Assembly (NCBI GenBank): GCA_022566735.1
Contig: JADFIG010000001.1
Location: 124,001-188,000 of the forward strand
Reading direction: 5' to 3'
Source: Pseudomonadota bacterium
GTDB taxonomy: Bacteria > Pseudomonadota > Gammaproteobacteria > Burkholderiales > Burkholderiaceae_C
DNA length: 64,000 bases
Shown here: piece by piece, positions 32,057 through 42,000 of the stretch
How the letters are laid out: the number at the start of each line of letters is the position of its first letter
How positions within the stretch are numbered: position 1 is the first letter of the stretch
Translations under genes and position numbers: made by a program
The notes under the pieces: generated by a model
The model's database searches: none
Told to the model about the DNA's origin: nothing
Seen by the model: the letters and a program-made list of their open reading frames with translations, nothing else

Positions 32057-33948
32057 CGGTTGCTTTCCTTGACGATCACCCACTGGCTGGACTCCTGGCG
32101 CCAGGTCAGCAGCTTGGCGGACTGGTCCTTGTAGTTGGCCGAGGTGTAGGTCTGGGTGAAGGCGGTCTGGACGGCGTCGCCCTTCGCGGTGGTCTTGATG
32201 CTGCCGAGCTTCAGCTCGATCGGGCCGGGCTTGCCCACGAGGCGGCGGCGCTCGGCTTCCCACTTGGCGTGGGTGCCGCGGGCCGGGGCGAAGTCCTTGC
32301 TGTAGAAGCCGAGGTAGCGCTCGATGTCCTTGGCGCGCCAGGCAGCGGCCCAGTCATCGAGGCGCTGGGCGACGGTCTGCACCGCGGCGGCGGCAGGTGC
32401 CAGCGGGGTGGCTGCTGCATCGGCAGGGGCGGCCACGGCGGCCGGCACCGGGGCCAGGCCGGCTTGCTTGCTGGCGCGGGCATCGAGTTCTTCGCGCGGG
32501 GTCACCGGCACGTCCACCGAGGTGGCGGGGCAGCGCTGGGCGGCGTCGCTGGCGGCTTGCCAGTCCTTGGCCAGATCGGCCTGGTCGTCGTTGCTGCGCG
32601 TCAGGCCCAGGGAGGACACCAGGGTGTTGCGGGCGGCTTCGGTGCGCACGCGGGCGAGTTGCAGGTCGAAGTCGGCGTTGGCGTAGGCGCGCTTGGCGGT
32701 GTAGAGCTCGTTTTCGGCGTTCAGCAGGTCCAGCAGGCTGCGCTGGCCGATGTCGAACTGCTGGCGGTAGGCGTCGCGGGCCTTCTCGATGGCCAGCACG
32801 TTGCGGTCCAGGGCGCTCAGTTGGAGCCGGGCGCGCTGGATGTCGTTGTGGGCGATGGCGGCGGTCTGGCGCACGTCGCGGCAGGCCTTGTCACGCTGGT
32901 CGGCGGCCTGGTTGATGAGGTCGGCGTACTGGCGCACGCGGGCGCTGTCGGAGCCGCCCTTGTAGAGGTTCCAGTTCAGCAGGATCTCGGCGGAGGTGGC
33001 GCTCTTGCGGTCGCGCAGGCCGTCGAAGTTGTTGCCCACGCCGGAGCGCACGCGGGCTTCGACGCGCGGCTGGAAAGGGCTGTCCTTGGTGCTGGCGTCG
33101 GCCTGCACGGCGCGCAGGTTTTCGACGGCGGCGCTGATGCTGGCGTGCTTGGCCAGGGCCTGGGCGATCAGCTCTGCGTTGTCCGACTTGAGCCTGCCTT
33201 CCAGGCTGGGCGCGGGCGGCAGCTTCTGGGCCGGGGCTTCGCCGACCAGGCGCAGGAAGCGGGCGCTGACGTCGTGCAGGTTGGCGATTTCGGTGGTCAG
33301 GTTGGAGTCGGCCAGGGCCAGGCGGGCGTTGGCCTGCTCGGAGTCGACGCCGCGGCCGATGCCGGCCTTGAACTTGGACTGCAGCTGGTCGAAGACGTAC
33401 TTGTGCTGGGTGTAGTTGTCCTCGGCGAGTTGCACCAGTTTGCGATAGCGCAGCACGTCCAGGTAGGCGCGGGCGGCTTCCAGGGCGGTGTCTTCGGTGG
33501 TGGCCAGGAACTCGAAGTAGCGCAGGGTGCGGGCATGGCCCAGGCGCTCGACCTCGCGGGCGGTCAGGCGGCCGTCCCACAGCATCTGGTTGGCCGTCAG
33601 GGCCACGCCGCTGCGGGTGAAGCTCAGGGACTCGGGGCTGCGGGTGGAGATCTTGTCCTTGTCGCGGCCGACGTCGGCCGAGAGGTCCAGCGTGGGGTAG
33701 AAGCCGCCGCGGGCCACGTCGATCTCGTTGGTGGCAGCGCGCAGGGCGTTGAGGCGGGCGGTGACTTCCGGGTTGGTGTCGATGGCCTTTTGCACGGCCG
33801 CGGCCATGCCGCTGACGTTGGCGCCCGACGAGGCAGACTGCGCGTGTGCCACGCAAGCCAGGGTGGCCAGGGCCAGGGCGCTCAAACCGGAAGTCAGGCC
33901 GGAAGTCAATCCGGATGCCAACGCGGACGTCAGGGGCTGGTGTTTCAC
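32053..33948 (-). CDS. TolC-family outer-membrane protein with C-terminal NTF2/Cds6-like domain
   Basis: A 631-residue outer-membrane duct protein of a type I secretion or efflux machine. The signal peptide contains a tandem SGLT repeat ([19 protein letters not shown]). TolC body (about 45-470) includes [18 protein letters not shown] and [22 protein letters not shown], the hallmark of T1SS TolC/LapE-like proteins. Past residue 500 an Ala/Pro linker leads to a domain (about 525-631: [28 protein letters not shown]) of the NTF2/Cds6 type, a common fusion in Burkholderiales. It is near LapG, LapD and the LapBC exporter genes, so it probably serves the adhesin exporter. Confidence 0.88.
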   Translation of the reverse strand: MKHQPLTSALASGLTSGLTSGLSALALATLACVAHAQSASSGANVSGMAAAVQKAIDTNPEVTARLNALRAATNEIDVARGGFYPTLDLSADVGRDKDKISTRSPESLSFTRSGVALTANQMLWDGRLTAREVERLGHARTLRYFEFLATTEDTALEAARAYLDVLRYRKLVQLAEDNYTQHKYVFDQLQSKFKAGIGRGVDSEQANARLALADSNLTTEIANLHDVSARFLRLVGEAPAQKLPPAPSLEGRLKSDNAELIAQALAKHASISAAVENLRAVQADASTKDSPFQPRVEARVRSGVGNNFDGLRDRKSATSAEILLNWNLYKGGSDSARVRQYADLINQAADQRDKACRDVRQTAAIAHNDIQRARLQLSALDRNVLAIEKARDAYRQQFDIGQRSLLDLLNAENELYTAKRAYANADFDLQLARVRTEAARNTLVSSLGLTRSNDDQADLAKDWQAASDAAQRCPATSVDVPVTPREELDARASKQAGLAPVPAAVAAPADAAATPLAPAAAAVQTVAQRLDDWAAAWRAKDIERYLGFYSKDFAPARGTHAKWEAERRRLVGKPGPIELKLGSIKTTAKGDAVQTAFTQTYTSANYKDQSAKLLTWRQESSQWVIVKESNR

Positions 33949-34262
33949 TGTGTACCTCTTGGTTGATTTTGACGGCGGGCGCGGACGGGCTGGGAAGCCA
34001 GGTCAGGGAGATCGGAGCCGCCGGTGCAAAACCTTTTCGGCCATTTCCTCCTGCAATTGAATGCAGATGCGCAGATCTTTCATTCTGGCATCAAAGAACC
34101 CGGGGGCCGGCGCGAGCCGGTTGCAAGGCAGTGCGAGAAGGCGACATTCCCGGGCCGGGAATGTGTGCCGCACGGTCAAGTTTCCCGGTCTGTGGCCGAA
34201 TACCGGGTGTGTTCCGCCATTTCCTGCCCCCACGCCGGTGTGGGCAGTTCGCACTTCCTGCC
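33949..34262. other. Divergent intergenic region between tolC and lapG
   Basis: 314 bases without a gene. It contains the promoters of both sides, a short inverted repeat CTGCA-attgaa-TGCAG (about 34050-34065), and a long perfect palindrome (34144-34164, listed separately). Confidence 0.6.
34144..34164. promoter_or_regulatory. 21-bp perfect palindrome upstream of lapG
   Basis: ACATTCCCGG-g-CCGGGAATGT: 10-bp arms around one base, perfect, about 100 bases before lapG. Probably an operator for an unidentified regulator. Confidence 0.5.
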
Positions 34263-35000
34263 ATGTCTGCGCCATCGCCCTCGAACGCACGCGCGTGCGA
34301 GGGGCGTGTGGCTGCGCGCGCGCGGCGGCTGCCCGAGGCGGGAGGGGCCGTGCTGCGCAGGGCTTTGCTGTGGCTGGGCGCCTGGCTGGTGCTGGCGCTG
34401 GCGGGGGGGCTCAGCCAGGCCTGGGATTCGCCCCGGGTGGTGGCCCAGGCCCAGAAACTCAGCCCGGCCACCCTGGTGCGTGCGCAGGCGCTGGTCCAGC
34501 TCATCGGCGAGGCCGCCAGCCAGGAGGAGGAATCCCGGCTCAAATCCATCAACGCCTTTTTCAACCGCCAGATTCTCTACCGCGATGACCGGGAAATCTG
34601 GGGGGTGGTGGATTATTGGGCCTCCCCCCTGGAAACCCTGAACAGAGGACAGGCGGACTGCGAGGATTTCGCCGTCGGCAAGTATTTCTCCTTGCTCGCC
34701 GCGGGTGTGCCCGGTGTGAAGATGCGCCTGGTGTATGTGCGGGCCCAGATCGGCGCTGTCATCCAGGCCCACATGGTGCTTGCGTACTATCCGGAGCCGG
34801 GCGCCGAGCCCCTGATCCTCGACAATCTGCTGACCGACATCCGCCCGGCATCGCGCCGCCCCGACCTGATCCCGGTGTTCAGCTTCAATGCCGAAGGCCT
34901 GTGGCAGGGGGTGGCCGGGGCCCATGCCGGTGACCCGTCGGCGCGGCTGTCGCGCTGGCGTGACGTGCTGGCCAAGGCCAAGGCCGAAGGCTGGTGGTGA
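34263..35000 (+). CDS. lapG: LapG-type periplasmic cysteine protease
   Basis: A 245-residue BTLCP transglutaminase-like protease. An N-terminal hydrophobic segment (about 31-52) exports it to the periplasm. The catalytic residues can be read: C133 in GQADCEDFAVGKYF, H170 in QAHMVLAYY and D187 in LILDNLL; D/E near 135-136 may help bind calcium as in known LapG. It cleaves the N-terminal retention module of LapA-type adhesins when not held by LapD. ATG 34263 is the first start in frame that gives a sensible signal segment. The lapD gene starts 40 bases downstream. Confidence 0.9.
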   Translation: MSAPSPSNARACEGRVAARARRLPEAGGAVLRRALLWLGAWLVLALAGGLSQAWDSPRVVAQAQKLSPATLVRAQALVQLIGEAASQEEESRLKSINAFFNRQILYRDDREIWGVVDYWASPLETLNRGQADCEDFAVGKYFSLLAAGVPGVKMRLVYVRAQIGAVIQAHMVLAYYPEPGAEPLILDNLLTDIRPASRRPDLIPVFSFNAEGLWQGVAGAHAGDPSARLSRWRDVLAKAKAEGWW

Positions 35001-35040
35001 AGCGGCGCGGGTGCACACAAGACAACTCAGAGAACCTTCC

Positions 35041-36963
35041 ATGTCCTTGATCCGTCAGATTTGGCTGCTGCTGCTGGTGACGCTGTTGATGGCGTTCTTC
35101 GGCAGCTTCGCGGTCTGGATGATGTCCTCGCGCGGCTACCTGGAAACCCAGCTGCGCCTGAAGAATGCCGACAACGCGCAGTCGCTGGCGCTCAACCTCA
35201 CCCAGCAGCGCGGCGACACCATGGCAATGGACATGGCCTTGTCGGCGATGTTCGACACGGGCTTCTACCAGCGCATCACGCTCAAGGACGCGGCCGGGCG
35301 CGTGCTGCTCAACCGGGAGTCCGACCCGGGCGTGGTGCGCGAGCAGGCGCCTCAGTGGTTCGTGGGCCTGGTGCCGGTGGAGTCGGTGCCTGGTGTGGCG
35401 CAGGTCTCCGATGGCTGGCGCGCCGTGGGGTCGGTCGAGGTCGTCAGCCACTCGGCTTTTGCGCACGCGCAACTCTGGCAGGGCTCGATGAAGACGGCGG
35501 GCCTGCTGTCCATGCTGGGGGCGCTGGCCTGTGTGGTGGCGACCTTCGGGGTCAATGGCATCCGCAGGCCGCTCAATGCCACGGTGGGTCAGGCCCAGGC
35601 CCTGATGGAGCGGCGCTTCGTGACCGTGGCCGAGCCCCGCGTGCCCGAGCTGGCGCGCCTGAGCCAGGCGATGAACGCCGTGGTGATGCGCATGAAGTCG
35701 GTGTTCGAGGAGCAGGCCGGCCAGGTCGAGTTGCTGCGCCAGCAGGCCCATTGCGACCCGCTCACCGGGCTGTCGCACCGCCGCCATTTCATGGCCCAGG
35801 TCAGCGCGGCGCTGAGCGAGGAAGAGGGCTCTGCCGAGGGTGTGATCTACCTGATCCGGGTCAGCGACCTGGCCGGCATCAACCGCATGCTCGGCCACCG
35901 CCAGACCGATGCCTTGCTGCAGCGCCTGGCGCGCGTCATCACCGAGGAGTCGGCGGGCGTCCCCGGGGCGGCGCTGGGACGCCTCAACGGCGGTGATTTC
36001 GCCGTGTGCCTGATGAGCAGCCACGTGCCGCTGCCCCAGGCCGAGCACTACGCCGATGCGCTCAAGCGGGCCTTTGCCGAACAGGCGGTGCCGGCGGCCG
36101 TGGTGGTCGGCGGGGTGCGCTGGAAGCGCGGCGTGACGTTGCAATCGGTGCTGGCCGCGGCCGACTCGGCCCTGGCGCGTGCCGAAAGCCGCGGGGCTTT
36201 CAGCGTGGAGCTCGGTGCCTTGCTGGCCGATGCCCAGACGGTGGCGGTGGGCCAGGACGAGTGGCGTCGCCGGCTGCTCGATGCCTTGCGCGCCGGACGT
36301 GTGCAGCTGATGCGCTACCCGGTGGTGGACCGCCAGCTCAAGCTGCTGCACCACGAGTGCCCGATGCGGATGCAGTTCGAGCCGCAGGGGCCGTTCGAGT
36401 CGGCTGCGCTGTGGCTGCCCATGGCGGTGCGCACCGGCTTGATCTCGCAGATCGACGAGGCCGCGGTGACGCTGGCGCTGGGCCAGGTGGCGCAGGACCA
36501 GCAAGCGCGCGGGGTGAACCTCTCGCCCAACTCCCTGCTGGACAGCGGCTTCGTGCCGCGGCTGCGCGCCTTGCTGGCCGCCCAGCCCGAGGCGGCGCGC
36601 CTGCTGTGGCTGGAGGTCGCCGAGGTGGCCGCGGTCGAGCGTTTCGAGCTGGTGCGCGAGCTGTGCAAGCAGCTGCGTCCGCTGGGCGCGCGCGTGGGAC
36701 TGGAGCACGCAGGGGAGCACCTGCCGCGCATCGAGTCGCTGTTCGAAGCCGGGCTGGACTACGTGAAGCTGGACGCGGCGGTGGTGCAGGGCGTGGCCCA
36801 CGATGCGGCGCGTGCCGCCTTTGTCTCGGGCACGGTCAACATGCTGCACGGCCTGGGGCTGCAGGTCTATGCCGAGGGCGTGAACGAGTCGGCCGACATC
36901 CTGGCCCTGCGCCAGTGCGGCGTCGATGGCGTCACGGGGCCGGCGGTGCGGGTGGCGGCCTGA
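35041..36963 (+). CDS. lapD: LapD-type c-di-GMP receptor
   Basis: A 640-residue inner-membrane protein: helix at about 5-27, periplasmic output (LapD_MoxY_N, about 28-150), helix (about 153-174), HAMP (about 175-230), degenerate GGDEF (RLNGGDFAV, about 318) and degenerate EAL domain (ECPMRMQFE in place of EALLR, about 440). Such proteins bind c-di-GMP at the dead EAL domain and then sequester LapG. Two-gene operon with lapG. At the 3' end the last 32 bases overlap the convergent MFS gene. The lack of intact catalytic motifs supports a receptor role. Confidence 0.91.
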   Translation: MSLIRQIWLLLLVTLLMAFFGSFAVWMMSSRGYLETQLRLKNADNAQSLALNLTQQRGDTMAMDMALSAMFDTGFYQRITLKDAAGRVLLNRESDPGVVREQAPQWFVGLVPVESVPGVAQVSDGWRAVGSVEVVSHSAFAHAQLWQGSMKTAGLLSMLGALACVVATFGVNGIRRPLNATVGQAQALMERRFVTVAEPRVPELARLSQAMNAVVMRMKSVFEEQAGQVELLRQQAHCDPLTGLSHRRHFMAQVSAALSEEEGSAEGVIYLIRVSDLAGINRMLGHRQTDALLQRLARVITEESAGVPGAALGRLNGGDFAVCLMSSHVPLPQAEHYADALKRAFAEQAVPAAVVVGGVRWKRGVTLQSVLAAADSALARAESRGAFSVELGALLADAQTVAVGQDEWRRRLLDALRAGRVQLMRYPVVDRQLKLLHHECPMRMQFEPQGPFESAALWLPMAVRTGLISQIDEAAVTLALGQVAQDQQARGVNLSPNSLLDSGFVPRLRALLAAQPEAARLLWLEVAEVAAVERFELVRELCKQLRPLGARVGLEHAGEHLPRIESLFEAGLDYVKLDAAVVQGVAHDAARAAFVSGTVNMLHGLGLQVYAEGVNESADILALRQCGVDGVTGPAVRVAA

Positions 36964-38209
36964 AGCGCCGCGCCTGGTGGGTTTCCTCGCCCCAGGCGTG
37001 CAGCAGCAGGCCCGACAGCAGCATGGCCACGGCAACGAAACCGAACGCGGCCTCCAGCGAACCGGAGAAGGCCGCCGACAGGCCCAGCCCGAGGGCGCCG
37101 ATGCCATAGCCGAGGTCCCGCCAGAAGCGGTAGATGCCGATGGCCGAGGCGCGCCACTCCGCGGGCGCGATGTCTGCCACGGCGGCGCTCAGGTTGGGGT
37201 AGAGCATGGCCATGCCCAGGCCCGCGAGGGCTGCCGAGGCCGACCACCAGGCCGGGCCGTCGCCCATCGGCATCAAGGCCACGCCCAGGCCGCACACCCA
37301 CATGCCCCAGGTGTTGAGGGCGTGCCGCCCGAGGTGGTCGGACAGCCTGCCGGTGAGCAGTTGCGCGGCGCCCCAGGTGAAGCCGTAGACGCCGACGACC
37401 CAGCCGATGCCCGACAGGCTCATGCCGCGCTGGTGCAGGTAGATGGGCCAGAACACCCAGACCAGCGCATCGACGAATTTCTCCACCAGACCGGCCTGGC
37501 ACAGCGCGGCCAGGCGGCGGTCGCGCCAGCTCACGCGTGCGAAGACGTCGCGCGTCGACAGGGGCTGCGGTGGGGGCTGGGTGGATGTGGCGGGGTGCTT
37601 GTCGGCATGCCGGGCCCAGGGCAGGGTCTCGGCCACGGCCAGGACCGACAGCAGCGTGGCCAGCCCGATGACCGCGCTGCCGAACCAGGCCAGCCCGTCG
37701 CGGGGGCCCAGCCGCATGGCCAGGTAACCCGTGGCGACGCCGGCAGCGGCGAGGCCGACGTAGCCGGCGAATTCGTTGAGGCCGATGACCAGGCCGCGCT
37801 GGTCGGCGCGCGTCAGGTCGAGCTTGGACGTCTGGGTCATGGACCAGGTCAGCCCCTGGTTGACGCCCAGCAGCAGCGTGGCGAACACCACCCAGGCCCA
37901 GCTCTGCGCGAAATGGATCAGCGCCGGGATGGGCCATGCCATCAACCAGCCCAGCAGCAGCACGCGCCGGCGACCGATGCGCTCGGCCAGGCGGCCGGCC
38001 ACGAAGTTCATCGTGCCCTTGACGAAGCCGAAGGCCACGACGAAGGCCGTCAGCAGCATGAAGGAGCCGCGCGGCACGCCGAACTCGGACTCGGCCAGGG
38101 CGGGCACGACGTTGCGCATCATGCCGATGGCCATCCCCACCAGCAGGACCTGCAGCAATTGCAGGAGGAATTGGCCGAGGTTGGCGCGGATGCCGAAGCG
38201 ACGGGTCAT
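36932..38209 (-). CDS. MFS transporter, rhodanese-regulator partner
   Basis: A 425-residue major facilitator with about twelve helices. Visible MFS signature GRLAERIGRRRVLLLG between helices 2 and 3 and a second GRLSDHLGRHAL in the other half. The start ATG 38207-38209 overlaps the stop of the ArsR-rhodanese gene (ATGA), so the two form an operon and the transporter is presumably controlled by that regulator. Close homologues are found beside ArsR-rhodanese genes; substrate unknown (a sulfur, arsenic or metal compound is plausible). Its 3' end overlaps lapD by 32 bases on the other strand. Confidence 0.85.
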   Translation of the reverse strand: MTRRFGIRANLGQFLLQLLQVLLVGMAIGMMRNVVPALAESEFGVPRGSFMLLTAFVVAFGFVKGTMNFVAGRLAERIGRRRVLLLGWLMAWPIPALIHFAQSWAWVVFATLLLGVNQGLTWSMTQTSKLDLTRADQRGLVIGLNEFAGYVGLAAAGVATGYLAMRLGPRDGLAWFGSAVIGLATLLSVLAVAETLPWARHADKHPATSTQPPPQPLSTRDVFARVSWRDRRLAALCQAGLVEKFVDALVWVFWPIYLHQRGMSLSGIGWVVGVYGFTWGAAQLLTGRLSDHLGRHALNTWGMWVCGLGVALMPMGDGPAWWSASAALAGLGMAMLYPNLSAAVADIAPAEWRASAIGIYRFWRDLGYGIGALGLGLSAAFSGSLEAAFGFVAVAMLLSGLLLHAWGEETHQARRFRPPPAPPAP

Positions 38210-38904
38210 GGCATCCGAGGGGCTGGAGGGCGGGCGGATCGGCCGTTCGCCGTGGTGGCGATGGGCAGGCCCTGTGCCCGCCATTCGGCCACGCCGTCGC
38301 TGAGCACCTCCGCCTGGAAGCCGTGCTGGCGCAACAGCGCCACGGCGTCCCGTGCGAACAGGCAGAACGGGCCGCGGCAATAGGCCACGACGGGCTGCTG
38401 CGGGGACAACTCGTTCAGTCGCCGGCGGAGTTCGGCCAAAGGCAGGGAGCGGGCGTGGGGCAGGTGGGCGGCGTCGTACTCCTCGGTGGGCCGCACGTCG
38501 ATCACGACGACCTCGCCGGCGCGGGCGGCACGCCACAGGGCCTTGCGGTCCATGTCGTGCAAGGGGGGGACTTCGCGCACCAGCGTGGCCAGCGCGACTT
38601 GCAACTCGACCAGGCGCTCGTGCGCGGCGCTGCGCAGCGACACCCACAGCGCGGCGACGCCGGGCGAGGCCAGGCGGTAGTGCACGTGCTTGCCGTCCTT
38701 GCGGGTGTCGACCAGGCGGGCTTGCCGCAGTTCCTTGAGGTGGGCGCTGGTCAGCTTGACGCCGATGCCGGCCTGGTCGGCCAGCACCTCCACCGTCTTC
38801 TCGCCCTGGCAGAGCAGCTCGATGAGCTCCAGCCGCTTCGGACTGGACAGCGCCTTGCCGAGGCGGGCGACCTGTTCGTAGAGGGGCGCTTTGGTGATGC
38901 TCAT
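38206..38904 (-). CDS. ArsR-family regulator fused to a rhodanese domain
   Basis: A 232-residue protein. Residues 1-100 form the winged helix of ArsR regulators (LSSPKRLELIELLCQG, VKLTSAHLKELRQARLVDTRKDGKHVHYRL). A rhodanese domain (about 125-220) has the catalytic C176 in YCRGPFC and a second Cys C181; C32 lies in the HTH. It may respond to persulfide, sulfite or a thiol-reactive ion and release its promoter. A matching inverted repeat lies 5-28 bases upstream of its start (38909-38932). The MFS gene follows with an overlap. Confidence 0.9.
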   Translation of the reverse strand: MSITKAPLYEQVARLGKALSSPKRLELIELLCQGEKTVEVLADQAGIGVKLTSAHLKELRQARLVDTRKDGKHVHYRLASPGVAALWVSLRSAAHERLVELQVALATLVREVPPLHDMDRKALWRAARAGEVVVIDVRPTEEYDAAHLPHARSLPLAELRRRLNELSPQQPVVAYCRGPFCLFARDAVALLRQHGFQAEVLSDGVAEWRAQGLPIATTANGRSARPPAPRMP

Positions 38905-38908
38905 GCTG

Positions 38909-38932
38909 ACATTCTAATGAACATTGGAATGT
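38909..38932. promoter_or_regulatory. Inverted repeat before the ArsR-rhodanese gene
   Basis: ACATTC-taatgaacattg-GAATGT, with inner bases ATTCTAATGA/ACATTGGAAT also nearly symmetrical (8 of 10), is the ArsR-type palindrome. It begins 5 bases from the start codon, so binding would block expression of the regulator-MFS operon. Confidence 0.65.
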
Positions 38933-38943
38933 TGGGTCGAATG

Positions 38944-38972
38944 AAAAAAGCCCCATCCGTGCGGGATGGGGC
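38944..38972 (-). terminator. Terminator of the adhesin gene
   Basis: On the minus strand GCCCCATCC - cgcac - GGATGGGGC followed by T6. It lies 29 bases past the adhesin stop (39001) and immediately before the ArsR-rhodanese operator. Confidence 0.88.
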
Positions 38973-39000
38973 CGGGGGTGCCCGCAGGGCGTGGGTGCGA

Positions 39001-42000
39001 TCAGCTGTGATCGACCAGCAGCTTGCCGCGCTGCATCAGCTCGGCAATGATCTGGTGGTCATTGGCCTGGGCGTCCAGGCCCAGCGAGCTGCGGATGTCC
39101 ACGCCTGCCAGCACGATCTGCTGCTGGTTGGCGCAGCCGTCCGAGTGGCTGTTGCCGCTGGTGTCGGCCGAGAAGCTGCCCGTGGCACTGACGTGGATGA
39201 CGGTGCTGCCCGGCTGCGACTGGGTGTCGAAGTCCAGGTGGTTGAGCAGGTTGCCGACGTCCACCTGGCCATTGGCGACGCTGGCGTGCTCGCCGCTGAG
39301 CAGGTCGCGCAGATCGAGCACGTCGCCACCGGCGGTGCGGGCGGCGCCGTCGAAGCCGAGGATGGTGTCCACGCAGGTGCTGCCGCTGGCGGGGCGGTCG
39401 GCCAGGGTCCACTGGAAGACCTCGGTGCCGGATGCCGCGGTGTGCTCGCCGTGGCCGGACAGCAGGGTCTCGCCGGCCGCCAGCACGGGCTGCAGGTCCC
39501 AGCCCACGTTGATCAGGCTGCTGTGGATGGTCTGGCTGGCGCTGGCGCCATCGGTGTCCGTGGCCTTGACGGTCATGTAGGGCAGCAGGTCGGCGCTGAG
39601 GCCGAGCAGGTCGGCCGGGTCGTAGTGCAGCGTGGCCAGCAGCTTGTTGACCTGGGTGATGTCGACCGTGCCGCCCGGCGTGGCCGACTCGATGACCAGG
39701 TAGCCGCTGCCGTTGCCCGAGATGTGCAGGCCCTGGGTCAGGCTGACGTCGGTCGAGACGGTCAGCTTGTCGTGGCCGCCCAGGATGCTGCCCAGCGAGA
39801 ACAGTTCGCTGACGCGGACCTCGACCTTGGCCAGGTTGTGGTCGATGTCGTTGACGGTGACCGCCTGGGTCCTGGTCAGGTTGAGGATGGGGTCGACCGA
39901 GATACCCACCAGGCCCAGCAGGTCGTGACCCGACTGGTGCATGTAGACCTCGGGCGCGTCATTGACCGGCGTCACGTTGATCTGCAGCGCGCGCGAGCTG
40001 GTGTCGAAGGCGCCGTAGCTGTCCTGCACGCTGAAGCTCAGCTGCGCGTAGTTGCTGCCGTTGGCATTGGCCTCGGGCTTGAAGACCAGCTTGCCGAGGT
40101 CGGACGACGAGATCAGCTGGCCTTGCACCACGGCCACGCCGTCCAGCGACAGGGTGCCATGGGCGGGCAGACCGTCGATGCGCACGGCGCGCAGGCTGTC
40201 GCCGGCGTCCTGGTCCTTGAAGCCGAAGTCGGCGGACTTGAAGGTGTGGCTGCTGTCTTCGGCCAGGGTCACGCTGGCGGCGGTGCCGGTGGGGGCGTGG
40301 TTGGTCACCGACAGGCTGACGGTGCCTGTGCCGCGGTCGCCGTCCTTGTCCAGCATGCTGTAGCTGAAGGTCTCGGCGGCAGCGTTCTTGGGCTGCGTGA
40401 GGGTGAACTCGCCGGTGAGCATGTTGACCTTCATCTCGCCACCCGACTTGAGCTGGATGGTGAGGATCTGGGTCTTGCTGTCCAGGCTGGAGCCCAATTG
40501 ACCGGAGGCGCTGAAGGATTCGATCTTCTGCAGGCCATCGGCGCCGGCCAGGGTGGCCAGGCTGCCGCTCTTGACCACAGGCACGGTGTCCAGCAGGTAC
40601 TTGCCGAGCTCGGCGTTGGTGGCCAGGGTGACGGCGGCCTGTTCCTTGCCGGTGATGCCGTTGTAGGCGATCGGCTCGATGTTGGCGACGTTCTGCGACG
40701 TCAGCGAGCCGGTGCCGATGGCGTAGGAGTCGATGGCGTTGGCGGTGAGGAAGCCCTCCCACTTGGCCTCGTCGGCCGCGTCCAGGCCCTTGCCCTCGTT
40801 GGGCTGGCCGTCGGTGACGAAGTAAGAGACGTTGACGCCGCCGGCGATCTTGCCGTCACAGGCGAAGGCCTTCTGCGCCGCTGCCAGGGCCGCGTCGTAG
40901 TTGGTGCCGCCGTCGGCGGTGAGTTGGTCGATCAGGGTCTTGGCGTCGGACACGCTCATCCACAGCTTCTGGCCTGCGCCCTTGTCGCTGAAGGTGACGA
41001 TCTGCACCTTGACGTCGCCCAGGCCATCGTACTGGTCGATCAGGTTCTTGAGCGCGGCCTTGATGCTGCTGGCGCTCTGGTCGCTCAGGCGTGCGTCCAT
41101 GCTGCCCGAGGTGTCGATGATCAGCATGAGGTTGGTGTTCTGCGCCGCGCTGACCGCGTTGACCTGCACGGTCTGCGAGCCCGACAGCGGGGCATCGTCT
41201 TCCACGTTCAGGGTCAGCGTGCCGGTGCCCACGGCCTGGCCGTCGCTGGCCTTGACCGTGAGGCTGATGCTGCGCACGTCTTCGCCAGCGCCGGCGTGGT
41301 CGATCGGGCCGCTGAGCGTGACCTTGTAGTTGCCGCTGGCGTCGATGGTGGCGGTCAGGATGGGCTTGCCATCGGCGCTGCCGACCAGCGGGTTGCCTGC
41401 GCTGCCGTCGCCCGTCCAGCTGATGGGCTTGCTGCCCGAGGTCAGGCCGCTGGGGCCGCTGAGCGTGAGGGTCAGGCTGCTGTTGTCCACATCGGTCACG
41501 GTGATGTGGCCGCTGGCTTCACGCGCGTTGGTGGAGTCGTTGTTGCTGGTGCTGCCGGTGTTGTCGGCGTTGGCGCCAGCCAGGCCTTCCTCGGACACGG
41601 TGGCGGTGGCCTGGGTGATGACCGGGGCATCGTTGATCGGCGCGACGCCGATGTCGACGGTAGCGGTGGCGGTGCCGCCCTTGCCATCGCTGACGGTGAT
41701 GGTGAAGCTGTCCGCGCCGTTGTAGTCCTTGGCGGGGGTGTAGGTCCAGTTGCCGTTGGCATCGACGGTGACGGTGCCGTGGGCGGGGTTGGCGCCCTTG
41801 GCGAAGGTCAGGGCGTCGCCATCCACGTCAGATGCGGTGACCTTGCCGCTGACGGGCTGATCCTCGTCGGTTGTGGCCTTGTAGTGGCCCGTGCTCGGAT
41901 CGATGTTGGGGTTGCCGCTGCTCGGATCTTCGAATTTCGGCGGGTCGTTGACCGGGTTCACGCCGATGTCGACGGTGGCGGTGGCGGTGCCGCCCTTGCC

